A stretch of 24,058 nt of DNA from Planctomycetota bacterium (GTDB lineage Bacteria; Planctomycetota; Planctomycetia; Pirellulales; Lacipirellulaceae): NCBI GenBank assembly GCA_024278035.1, contig JAJRUA010000029.1, forward strand, positions 1-24,058. The letters are read 5' to 3'. Both the position numbers and the translations under genes were made by a program. The stretch's first letter is position 1. The number at the start of each line of letters is the position of its first letter. Under the pieces are notes generated by a model. That model was not told where the DNA came from. It ran no database searches and was given only the letters and a program-made list of their open reading frames with translations. Below, in pieces: positions 1 to 7,403 of the stretch.

Positions 1-1992
1 CTAAAATCGATCAAGCCCGTCGATCCAGCGGGCGAGGGCGTTGCGAGTTGCGGGGTCGAGTGGCTCTTCGGCACCGGCTGCCATGGGGCGTTGTAGCCAA
101 CTGGCGGAGTAGCCTGCTTGGGTGAGCGATTGCAAGTCGCGGCGTAATAGCGGGGCAAAGGTCGAGTTGCGTGATTCGACCGTGAGAGTTGCAAGGCGCA
201 GCCCGGGGCGGTTTTCTGGGATTTTGAGCGTGCGTGGTAGCGGGGCGTCGATGCCAAAGGCTCCGCTAAAGCTGTTGCGGCGTTGGAACGCGAGGGCATA
301 GGCCAGTTGACCGGCCTTTTTTTGGCCTCCGATGACGAGTCGCCGAGGGTCGATGCTCCAGCGAGATTTTGCCGCCTTGGTCAATCGCCAGAGGTACGGC
401 AAGTCGGAAGCCGTCCAACCCGTTTCTTCAGCCGGGTGAGCAAGAAGGAGAACGAGATGATCGCGTCGACAAATTCCCTGCCAATCGCCGGCTAATTCTT
501 GATCTTCTGCCGTATCGTGATCGACAAGCCAGAGGAGAAGGCCCGGCGACTGATTGGGCTTTGGCGGAGGCAAGTAAAATTGGGTCTCCTGAGAGAAGTC
601 GGGGAGCTTTAGCGGTTGGAGTTCCCCGTTGTCTGGCTCGCCCGCTTCGCCGGTCGAACGCGGCGGGATTTCTGAACGGCTGAGGATGTTCTCGGGCAAC
701 GTCGAAACTTTTGCCGAAAGGACAAGCTCCTCTTCGTCTCGCTTAACGGTCAGCTCAACGGTTTCCTTTGGGTGTAAGGCATTGATCGCTTTGAGGGCAT
801 CGTCGATTTTGGAAAGATTCCTGGATGCGATACTTAGCAGGCGATCGCCGCTTTGCAAACCGGCAGTATTGGCCGGGCTGCCTGGCCAAACGCCCTCCAC
901 CAAAATGCCTGGCGATTCTTTGGCCTTCTGAGTTCGAGACGGCAAGATACCGAGGAACGCATGTTGGTACGGGGGAAGTTCGCCCGCTAGGGTTAGCTCG
1001 GCTTCCTGCTCTTCGGCAGCTTCGTTATCGCCCCGGCGAGTTTTTATTATGAGGGTCTCGCCTGCGTAGCGAGTTGCGATTTGGAACCGAAGTTGGGCTT
1101 GGTTTTGAACTGGTTGCCCGTCGACGGCAAGAATTAGGTCGTCGGGTTTCCAGCCTGCCTTGGCTGCGGGAGATTCGGGCCAGACAGCAGATATTTTGGG
1201 AGACGCAACCTGGGCGCCGCCCTTTTGGAGACCGATGCCGAGCTTGCCTGGGAGTAAGTCGTCGCCTTGTTTCCAGCGTTCTAAGATCTTGTTGACGTGT
1301 TCGAGCGGTACGGCAAAGCCAATTCCAGAATCGTAAAATTGCGCGCCGGCCAACTCGCTTGTCGAGTCTTCGCCCGACGATTGGGGTGCCATCGGCACGA
1401 GTACGCCCAAGACGCGTCCGTAGACGTCGATCAGCGGGCCGCCGTAATTGGAGGCGGAGATGCTGGCGTCGGTTTGAATAACTCGGCCATACATTCGATT
1501 CAGTGCGCTGAGTATTCCGACAGTTACATCGACTTGGTCAGAGCGAAAAGTTCGTCCGAGAGCTATCGACCATTGTCCTACTTGCATTTCGCTTCGCGGG
1601 GTTGGTTCAGGCACGGGCAAAGGTGCTTCGGATTCGACTTTAAGTAGGACGAGCATTCGGTTTTTGTCGCGAGCAATAATTTCGGCCGGAAGCTGTTGTC
1701 CTGAAGCGAGGCGTACCAAGATCGAAGTCGGGTGGCCCGCAAAATTAAAGGCGCTCGAAACAATGTAGCCATCCGTCGAGACGATCAACCCGGTGGTCGG
1801 CCCTTGCGAGAGGAGCGTTTTGCCAACGCGCTCGATTCCGCCAACGGTACGAATTTGGACGACGGAATCGGCCACCGCATCAATGGCGGTCCGCCAGGCC
1901 CGTTGTTCAAGCAATTCAATCGCGTTGTCCTCGGCGCATGCTTGCGCAGGCATCAGGAGGATTGCTAAGAATAGAGTCGCGATATATTTCAT
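1..1992 (-). CDS. Pseudo-HtrA protein: dead trypsin-like domain, two PDZ domains, dead alpha/beta-hydrolase-like domain
   Basis: Complete 663-residue gene, ATG to TAG, the stop being the first three bases of the window. Residues 1-20 are a signal peptide (cleavage near ACA|ED). Residues 30-240 align with an HtrA/DegP protease fold: the core IQTDASIS and the GGPLID segment after the serine site remain. All three catalytic positions are changed: His to Phe82 (GYIVSSAF), Asp to Met113 (RDKNRMLVLL), Ser to Tyr183 (SNYGGP). PDZ domains follow at about 250-335 and 345-430. Residues 483-663 resemble a secreted esterase or hydrolase, but the nucleophile elbow reads GQKKAG, with Lys558 where Ser is expected. 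The start lies two bases after the upstream HtrA-like gene stop, so the two are probably translated together. Likely a non-catalytic envelope binding or scaffold protein (inference). The domain calls for HtrA and PDZ are firm; the hydrolase-like call is moderate. Confidence 0.93.
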   Translation of the reverse strand: MKYIATLFLAILLMPAQACAEDNAIELLEQRAWRTAIDAVADSVVQIRTVGGIERVGKTLLSQGPTTGLIVSTDGYIVSSAFNFAGHPTSILVRLASGQQLPAEIIARDKNRMLVLLKVESEAPLPVPEPTPRSEMQVGQWSIALGRTFRSDQVDVTVGILSALNRMYGRVIQTDASISASNYGGPLIDVYGRVLGVLVPMAPQSSGEDSTSELAGAQFYDSGIGFAVPLEHVNKILERWKQGDDLLPGKLGIGLQKGGAQVASPKISAVWPESPAAKAGWKPDDLILAVDGQPVQNQAQLRFQIATRYAGETLIIKTRRGDNEAAEEQEAELTLAGELPPYQHAFLGILPSRTQKAKESPGILVEGVWPGSPANTAGLQSGDRLLSIASRNLSKIDDALKAINALHPKETVELTVKRDEEELVLSAKVSTLPENILSRSEIPPRSTGEAGEPDNGELQPLKLPDFSQETQFYLPPPKPNQSPGLLLWLVDHDTAEDQELAGDWQGICRRDHLVLLLAHPAEETGWTASDLPYLWRLTKAAKSRWSIDPRRLVIGGQKKAGQLAYALAFQRRNSFSGAFGIDAPLPRTLKIPENRPGLRLATLTVESRNSTFAPLLRRDLQSLTQAGYSASWLQRPMAAGAEEPLDPATRNALARWIDGLDRF

Positions 1993-1994
1993 AA

Positions 1995-4790
1995 TCAGTC
2001 GATTTCTGTTTCGCCGGGTCGCGTAGAGGGCAAGTCAACTTCTAGCTGAAACTCGATTAAACTTCCTTCGCGTAAAACTGAAAGACGTAGCGGTTGATCG
2101 CTTTCGATACGAGTAAGGCGAGAAAGGAACTCTTGATGCGAGGCAATCGGATCTTGCTCGACAAAGACGATTAGATCGTCGGGCCGCAGACCGACTCGAT
2201 CGGCAGGGGAGCCTCGCCGAACCGAGTCGAGATAAGGAGGCGTTCGTGAGAGCACATTGGGAACGAGACGTAAGCCGAGCAGTTCGGTCGTAAGTGGTTG
2301 CTCGGGAGTAAAGCGGCTTGCCTCGACAGGTGCTTTTCCAGCTAAGAGGTCGTCGACAGGCTTGGCTAGTGCTTCGGCCGGCAGAGCGTAGTTGAGCCAA
2401 GTTCCGGTCACTTCGCTGCGTAGTTCTTTGCCAAGAATGCCGAGCAATCGTCCCTGCCAATCGACGAGAGCCCCGCCAGCGGCTCCTGGGTTGTTTGCGT
2501 AAGCGTCTAGAACATAAACCTGCTCTTGGTAGTTGGCTTGAAAAGCGCCCCGCCGGGCTGCTAAGGGAGCGGTCGCGGTAATCACCCCTTGCAAGACGCT
2601 CACCGCTTCGTTGCCGGTGGCAATGCCGAAGAGGTTACTAAGGGCCAAGACACGCTCTCCAGTTTTGATAGGAATTGCGCTGTGCAGATCAAAGTAAGGC
2701 AGTGTTTCGCCCTCGGCCTTTAGGCGAAGTATCGCGATGTCTCGAATAGGATCGCTGCGGAGAAATTCGAGTTGAAACTTACGCCCATCGTCGAGAATTG
2801 CGACGAGATCGTCGGTGTCGAGCACGTAGCTAAACATCGTAAGCACATGCCCTTGGGGCGAGATGAGAATGCCGGATTGATAGGCTTCCATTTTCCGCAA
2901 GCCACCTGCGCCATAGATTTTCACCACTTTGCTCTGGGCCTCGCGCACTGCCTGGCGTGTCGGAGCGTTAGGTAGAACGGAGGGGCTTGGTGGTATCGGA
3001 AGAGCCGAAGTGGCAGGAGGGAATAAATGACTACCTCCGGTAAGTTTTTCGACATAGAAATCGGCGAACTGCTTACCGGCATGGAAAACCTGCCAACGCT
3101 TGGGCAGGGTTTGCCCTTCGCTGTCGGAAAACTCGGAGAACCATAACAAACAAGGATCGTGGGTTTCGTCGGGAAAGACCTCGATTGCAATGAGCTTGCC
3201 GGTGCCAGGCGTGAAAAGAAAGTGGGTTTCGATACCAGAGTAGGTGCCGACCAAGCAATCGAGCCATTGGCCTTCGGGGCCGGTTGGCAATTGGCCCAGA
3301 TAATAGACTTCGCCAAACTGGCGCAAGCCTTTGTCTAAAAATCGTTGCCAAAGGTGTAAGGTAAGCAGGAGGCCGCCGGAGCCGGGAGGGCTTAGTTGGG
3401 TTTCCAAGTCTTGGGAAAAATCGGCGCCGGTGAATCCGGTCGGCATGCGGCAAGTGGCATTTTCTGCCGTCGTTTCGATTTCAAAAGGTTTGCCGTTCGC
3501 CAACTTCCCATAAATCTTCCAGGCATAATTTACCGTGTCCTCTGCATGCTCGCCACGGTAGAGGCTCCACAGTTGCTGTTGCTTTTCGCGATTGTACCAA
3601 AAGTTGGCAAAGCCTCGTCGGGCTTTGAACCGGTCGGCAACGGCCTGGGGTATTTCAGGCTTCTTCTTGAGCAAATCGGTTATCTTGGGTTTGTCTTGAG
3701 AGTCTTTATTCGGCTCTTTGCCTTCGGGGTCGGAAGGATTTTCTTGGTGGGGTTTTGAAGGTTTCCGAGCCTCTGCCTGCACGAGATCGAACAGTTGAGA
3801 TTGATCGTGGAGGCCCATCAGCCGGACGTTGATATCAAAAGTTTCTCCTTCACGCCGGTAAACGATCGGCACAGACCAACCGTTGGGGAAAACTCCTAGG
3901 ACGTTTTTTAGGAGGTTTGCCGAGGTGATTTCTCGACCGGCAAATCGCACGATTTCGTCGCCGTAGCGTAAGCCCCGTCGATAGGCGTCGCAAGATTCGA
4001 GAATGTCGTCGACGAGTACCTTGCCCGTCTCGTCTGTGGCGACCGTTGCTCCTAGAGTTGCGTGATCGACAATTCGGCCGCTTTTGAGGTGGCTCAGAAA
4101 CCGCTTGATCTGATTGATAGAAATTGCATAGCCGACTCCGACATTCACGCGACCGCGTTTTTCAAATGAACCACGACCGTTAATACCGATCAGCTTGCCT
4201 GCGGCATTGAACAACGGTCCACCGGAGTTGCCAGGATTGATGGCCGCGTCGGTTTGAATGCAGTCGGTATATTCCAGCAGCGTTCCCGCTGGATACTGGT
4301 AGCGGCGCACCCCAGAAACAATGCCATAGCTCACCGAGGGCTGAAGATCGTCGGCCAGAAGAAACGGGTTGCCGATTGCAAAGACCCAATCGCCGACCTT
4401 CACACGATCGCTGTCCGCCATTTTGGCAACAGGAAAATCATCGCGTCCTAGTAATTGAATCAGCGCAACATCGCCCACCGGGTCGATGCCCACGATTACC
4501 GCATCGTAGACTTTTCCGTCGGACATTCCACAAGTCATCGCCGTGCCGCAGGGCGCCGTGACATGAAAGTTGGTGAGAGCAAACCCCTCGGGAGAAATCA
4601 CTACGCCAGAACCACCACCCTGCCCCGTGCTGTCGAATACGGCAACCGTGGAAGCCGAGGCTTTTGCTATGGCTTGGATCCGTTTTTTTTGTGCGGCCAA
4701 AACTTTCGCGTTGGGAACGACTTCGGCGGTTGCGACCGATGTTCCCAGTAGAAGCAGGCTAAGGCAGGCGATCAGCGAAAATGGTCTCAT
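1995..4790 (-). CDS. Secreted HtrA-like double-domain serine protease with two PDZ domains
   Basis: 931 residues with a signal peptide at 1-22 (cleavage near ATA|EV). The first trypsin-like domain (about 30-235) has an intact triad: His76 in TNFHV, Asp107 in GDVAL and Ser189 in NPGNSGGPL. PDZ1 covers about 244-325. A charged Lys/Glu/Pro-rich linker (340-380) leads to an unassigned 380-590 region with several Trp and Cys residues. A second trypsin-like domain (about 612-815) keeps Asp684 but has Ser654 in place of His (TMFSYV) and Ala771 in place of Ser (NPGAAGGAL), so it should be inactive. PDZ2 covers about 835-918. The ATG overlaps the stop of the NPCBM gene upstream (ATGA), and a 2-base gap separates it from the pseudo-HtrA gene downstream. 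Expected role: envelope proteolysis or quality control by the first domain, with the second perhaps regulatory (inference). Confidence 0.95.
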   Translation of the reverse strand: MRPFSLIACLSLLLLGTSVATAEVVPNAKVLAAQKKRIQAIAKASASTVAVFDSTGQGGGSGVVISPEGFALTNFHVTAPCGTAMTCGMSDGKVYDAVIVGIDPVGDVALIQLLGRDDFPVAKMADSDRVKVGDWVFAIGNPFLLADDLQPSVSYGIVSGVRRYQYPAGTLLEYTDCIQTDAAINPGNSGGPLFNAAGKLIGINGRGSFEKRGRVNVGVGYAISINQIKRFLSHLKSGRIVDHATLGATVATDETGKVLVDDILESCDAYRRGLRYGDEIVRFAGREITSANLLKNVLGVFPNGWSVPIVYRREGETFDINVRLMGLHDQSQLFDLVQAEARKPSKPHQENPSDPEGKEPNKDSQDKPKITDLLKKKPEIPQAVADRFKARRGFANFWYNREKQQQLWSLYRGEHAEDTVNYAWKIYGKLANGKPFEIETTAENATCRMPTGFTGADFSQDLETQLSPPGSGGLLLTLHLWQRFLDKGLRQFGEVYYLGQLPTGPEGQWLDCLVGTYSGIETHFLFTPGTGKLIAIEVFPDETHDPCLLWFSEFSDSEGQTLPKRWQVFHAGKQFADFYVEKLTGGSHLFPPATSALPIPPSPSVLPNAPTRQAVREAQSKVVKIYGAGGLRKMEAYQSGILISPQGHVLTMFSYVLDTDDLVAILDDGRKFQLEFLRSDPIRDIAILRLKAEGETLPYFDLHSAIPIKTGERVLALSNLFGIATGNEAVSVLQGVITATAPLAARRGAFQANYQEQVYVLDAYANNPGAAGGALVDWQGRLLGILGKELRSEVTGTWLNYALPAEALAKPVDDLLAGKAPVEASRFTPEQPLTTELLGLRLVPNVLSRTPPYLDSVRRGSPADRVGLRPDDLIVFVEQDPIASHQEFLSRLTRIESDQPLRLSVLREGSLIEFQLEVDLPSTRPGETEID

Positions 4791-6061
4791 TTGGTCACCC
4801 GTGCTTCGACAAGGTGGAGTCGGTCGCCAAAATCAAGGTTCGCTCCGAAGTCGACAAAAATTCGCAACTGGCGAGCGCCGTTCAGGTCGACTTGAATCTC
4901 GGTAGGAGGCAGGCTGCCATCGATCTCGCCTTCCCATAAGACTTGATCGCGGTCTGCGATTTCTAGGCGTACATGGCCTTGGCTGGCCGTTGCGGGGTCG
5001 ATGCCCGCGATGGCGATGAAGCGTCGCATTTGTGGTGGGATCCGGTATTCGAGCTTAGTCCGGCTGCGTAGGGCGAGCCCCTTTGGGTAACTTTTGATGA
5101 GGCTTTTCGAGCGAGTCTTGCCTACGGATTGCTCGGGCCATTTTAGGGTGAGGATCGAACCGGCAAACGATTGGTCCTGTCGAGCCGCTCCATAGTTGTT
5201 GATGAGCTTGATTGCTTTTGGCAGCTCAATTTGGGGCGTCCATTGCTGACGGATCGGTTGAAGATCGCTTAGGTAAACCAGCTTGCCAAGAGAGTAATCG
5301 GCTTCTAACACCGAGCCGAGCGGTAGCTGGAACTCGATTCCTCCTAGGGTCGTGAGTTGGAGCATCTCGCGATCGAGGAGGATCGATGCCACGGGGAGGC
5401 TCGCGTTGTCAGTCGTTTTTAGCCAGCAGATCGCATTGGGCAATTCGGGTTCGTTCGCGTGAAAGTAACCGAGTGCGGCAACTTTGGAGAGTTTGACAGG
5501 AATCTGATCGCCATCCCAGAGAAAGGCGACTTGCTTGTCGGAAACATCTCCAAGAAGTCCCGTCAAAAAGTCGACCGTGGTTCGCTTCTTCTTGTGGACG
5601 ATCAGAAGATCGCCTTCGAGTTGTTTTGCCGACAATTCCTTCCAGAGTTTTGAAACACGATCTTCAAAGGGAGCAAACTGCAAGAGGCGAATGTCGTTGG
5701 TAGGTATCTTCAACGGTTGATTGGTAAGCGACATGGTGGCAGTCGCCCAATGATCAACCACCTGGTAGTCGGAGAGTGGAAGAACCGTTCCGTCGACGAG
5801 TTCTAGCCTTGCAGTAACCGCATTGGATGGTGCTGGCTCGGACGCTGCATTAATTCGTAGTAGACGGTCGGCCGCGATTTTGGTTGCTTGGCCTTCTATT
5901 GAAACGGTCAGGCCCTCTACCGTCCAAGCGAGAATGGTGCCAGTCAGGCTTGTGCCGTCGACGGTTGTCACCCGCACTTGCGCGCGAGCAGACATCGCAG
6001 CGAGTGCTACGAGAAACATTGCGACCGAGAGACGCGATAATTGGCGAAAAAATTGTTGCAC
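4787..6061 (-). CDS. Secreted protein with C-terminal NPCBM-like domain
   Basis: 424 residues from a GTG start; no Shine-Dalgarno site is visible. The next ATG (6019) would remove the charged part of the signal peptide, so GTG is preferred. The signal peptide is about 1-27 (cleavage near ARA|QV). Residues 29-255 contain several short beta-rich segments of the form VDGT-L-G, possibly diverged repeats. Residues 258-423 match the NPCBM pattern (novel putative carbohydrate-binding module): KGLALRSRTKLEYRIP, then RRFIAIAGID, then a strand pair ending in a GDRLHLVEARV-like tail. NPCBM domains usually sit on secreted glycosidases and bind glycans; here there is no enzyme domain, so a cell-surface or exopolysaccharide-binding role is only an inference. 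It starts 19 bases after the preceding gene and its stop overlaps the start of the HtrA-like gene. Confidence 0.92.
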   Translation of the reverse strand: MQQFFRQLSRLSVAMFLVALAAMSARAQVRVTTVDGTSLTGTILAWTVEGLTVSIEGQATKIAADRLLRINAASEPAPSNAVTARLELVDGTVLPLSDYQVVDHWATATMSLTNQPLKIPTNDIRLLQFAPFEDRVSKLWKELSAKQLEGDLLIVHKKKRTTVDFLTGLLGDVSDKQVAFLWDGDQIPVKLSKVAALGYFHANEPELPNAICWLKTTDNASLPVASILLDREMLQLTTLGGIEFQLPLGSVLEADYSLGKLVYLSDLQPIRQQWTPQIELPKAIKLINNYGAARQDQSFAGSILTLKWPEQSVGKTRSKSLIKSYPKGLALRSRTKLEYRIPPQMRRFIAIAGIDPATASQGHVRLEIADRDQVLWEGEIDGSLPPTEIQVDLNGARQLRIFVDFGANLDFGDRLHLVEARVTK

Positions 6062-6080
6062 TATTTTAACCGTTAGGATT

Positions 6081-7184
6081 TTAGTTTGAAGGTTCTGAAG
6101 TCGACTCGTCGGCGAGTTCTCGGAAATACTGTTCGATTAGCGCACGGTAATGGGACGGAAATTCGCGTCCAATTTCTTGCAAAGCTTTTTCTCGTTCCTT
6201 CGGAGGCAAATCGCCCCAGCCCGATTGGCTTCCGATATCTCGCTGATCGACTTTCATCGGAGCTCGCATCGAAGGGAGTTGGCTATCTTTCATGGGCTTG
6301 GAGCTTTGTGCCCCAGCGGCACCGCTGCTGGATTGTTCTTGCTGCTGTGTTTCAATTTTCTTAATGAGAAGCTCAAGCGAATCGAGGACGCTCTCTTCGA
6401 CGATTTGAACCTGTTTGCCGGACCGGCCGATTTCAAGTCGGCGACGCACATCGTTCATTCGGCGTGCGATATGATCTAAAGACTCGTCTTTCAGACTGCT
6501 GAGGTCTCGTTTCACTAATTGTGCGATTTGCTGATAGCGTCTGGGCAAAGCGTCCTCGTGTTCCAATAGCTGAACAAGAGCTGCGCGACTTTCTTCGGGT
6601 TGGACCAACTGCTGATGTGCCACGAGGCGATAGAACAAGAGCCCTGCGGGGTCGACCACCTCAGCGGGCTTGATGCCCTCGAGTGTGGAAATCACTTCGT
6701 CGTAGTGCTGCTGCTGGGCGAGCCAACGAGCGAAGTAGAGGCGAAGGTTCTGTCTTAGAAAGCTGGGGAGCGCCTGATCGTCAAGCCACTTTGCCTCGGG
6801 AGGGACTGGGCCCACGTAAGGTGCATCGCACGCATCGATCAGCGCCCTTGCTTGGGAATCGGCAACGGCGAGGGTCTCGGCTACCCGCTCTAAGAGCGCA
6901 GTGCCGTCTGTGTCTCGCAGTTCGACGGTAGGCCATAACGATTCCGCAGTCTCGCGATTTTGTGCCTCGATTTGCAACTGTTCAAGCCAATTCAAGGCTT
7001 GTGTTCGCACAGCCGAGTACTCAGGCAACTCCCAGCTTGGCTCGAACGTAAGCTGGCCGAAGCTAGGGGTGGCAGAGAACCCCAGCATTAAAGCTGCAAT
7101 GACGAATGGCAAATAATGAATAACAAAACGGCGAGGTTTTGTTATTCTAGCCGTCGTTCTGGCATGATGATTTATGTTATTCAT
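6081..7184 (-). CDS. Secreted helical protein of unknown function
   Basis: 367 residues from ATG at 7184. A TTG six codons upstream (7202) is possible, but it lies inside the arm of an inverted repeat and has no ribosome site, so ATG is preferred. A basic N-terminal stretch (about residues 8-20) precedes a hydrophobic segment, with cleavage near SFG|QL around residue 43. The body is predicted to be mostly alpha-helical and TPR-like (LEQLQIEAQN, LARWLAQQQHYDEVISTLEG). A Gln/Ser-rich linker follows, then a C-terminal motif GWGDLPPKEREKALQEIGRE continuing to FPSHYRALIEQYFREL. I recall similar motifs in planctomycete proteins encoded near MoxR/VWA clusters, from memory only. No enzymatic motif is visible. 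It probably works with the coiled-coil protein encoded just upstream. Confidence 0.9.
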   Translation of the reverse strand: MNNINHHARTTARITKPRRFVIHYLPFVIAALMLGFSATPSFGQLTFEPSWELPEYSAVRTQALNWLEQLQIEAQNRETAESLWPTVELRDTDGTALLERVAETLAVADSQARALIDACDAPYVGPVPPEAKWLDDQALPSFLRQNLRLYFARWLAQQQHYDEVISTLEGIKPAEVVDPAGLLFYRLVAHQQLVQPEESRAALVQLLEHEDALPRRYQQIAQLVKRDLSSLKDESLDHIARRMNDVRRRLEIGRSGKQVQIVEESVLDSLELLIKKIETQQQEQSSSGAAGAQSSKPMKDSQLPSMRAPMKVDQRDIGSQSGWGDLPPKEREKALQEIGREFPSHYRALIEQYFRELADESTSEPSN

Positions 7185-7195
7185 GAGTGGTGTTT

Positions 7196-7373
7196 TACTC
7201 AAACTAAAAAGAGGGAACCACGAATTCGACGAATATCACGAATAAAGCAAGCAGGGAAGCAACTTGTTCGGGATGCTTCCTTAGAGGAAAAGTTCTTGTG
7301 GAAAACCATTTGAATTCTCTAGGATTCGCGGTATTCATAACATTCGTGGTGGTCTTGTTTTTTAGTATGAGTA
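7196..7373. repeat. Imperfect inverted-repeat element (MITE-like or extragenic palindrome)
   Basis: The arms are 7196-7244 and 7323-7373. Reading one arm as the reverse complement of the other, about 37 of 49 aligned positions match with one 2-base gap. Inner conserved blocks are ATTCGTGGT (9 bases) and TATTC; the outer block is TTTTTAGT-N-TGAGTA. Each arm holds three tandem 9-base units of the type ATTCGTGGT. The 78-base centre contains a smaller hairpin (7255-7280). There is no transposase, and only a doubtful target duplication (TTT on both sides). It fills most of the only large intergenic gap of the gene cluster, between the coiled-coil gene and the helical-protein gene, and could act as a folded mRNA element, a terminator or processing site, or be a mobile-element remnant. 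Confidence 0.75.
7255..7280. other. Small hairpin inside the inverted-repeat element
   Basis: A 7-bp perfect stem, GGAAGCA pairing with TGCTTCC, encloses a 12-base loop at the centre of the inverted repeat. No T-run follows on either strand at the spacing expected for an intrinsic terminator. It may help the larger palindrome fold or may be chance. Confidence 0.45.
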
Positions 7374-7403
7374 TTTAAACTACGAGAAGTTGCTCGGCGG
7401 AAA

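Noticed and set aside
7116..7313. Small plus-strand frame crossing the start of the helical-protein gene and the inverted repeat
   Set aside because: It is explained by the repeat units themselves, has no ribosome site, and stops within the repeat's centre.
7196..7373. Intrinsic terminator reading of the inverted repeat
   Set aside because: The arms are long and imperfect with a 78-base loop, and no T-run follows directly after a tight stem on the minus strand, so a classical terminator cannot be claimed.
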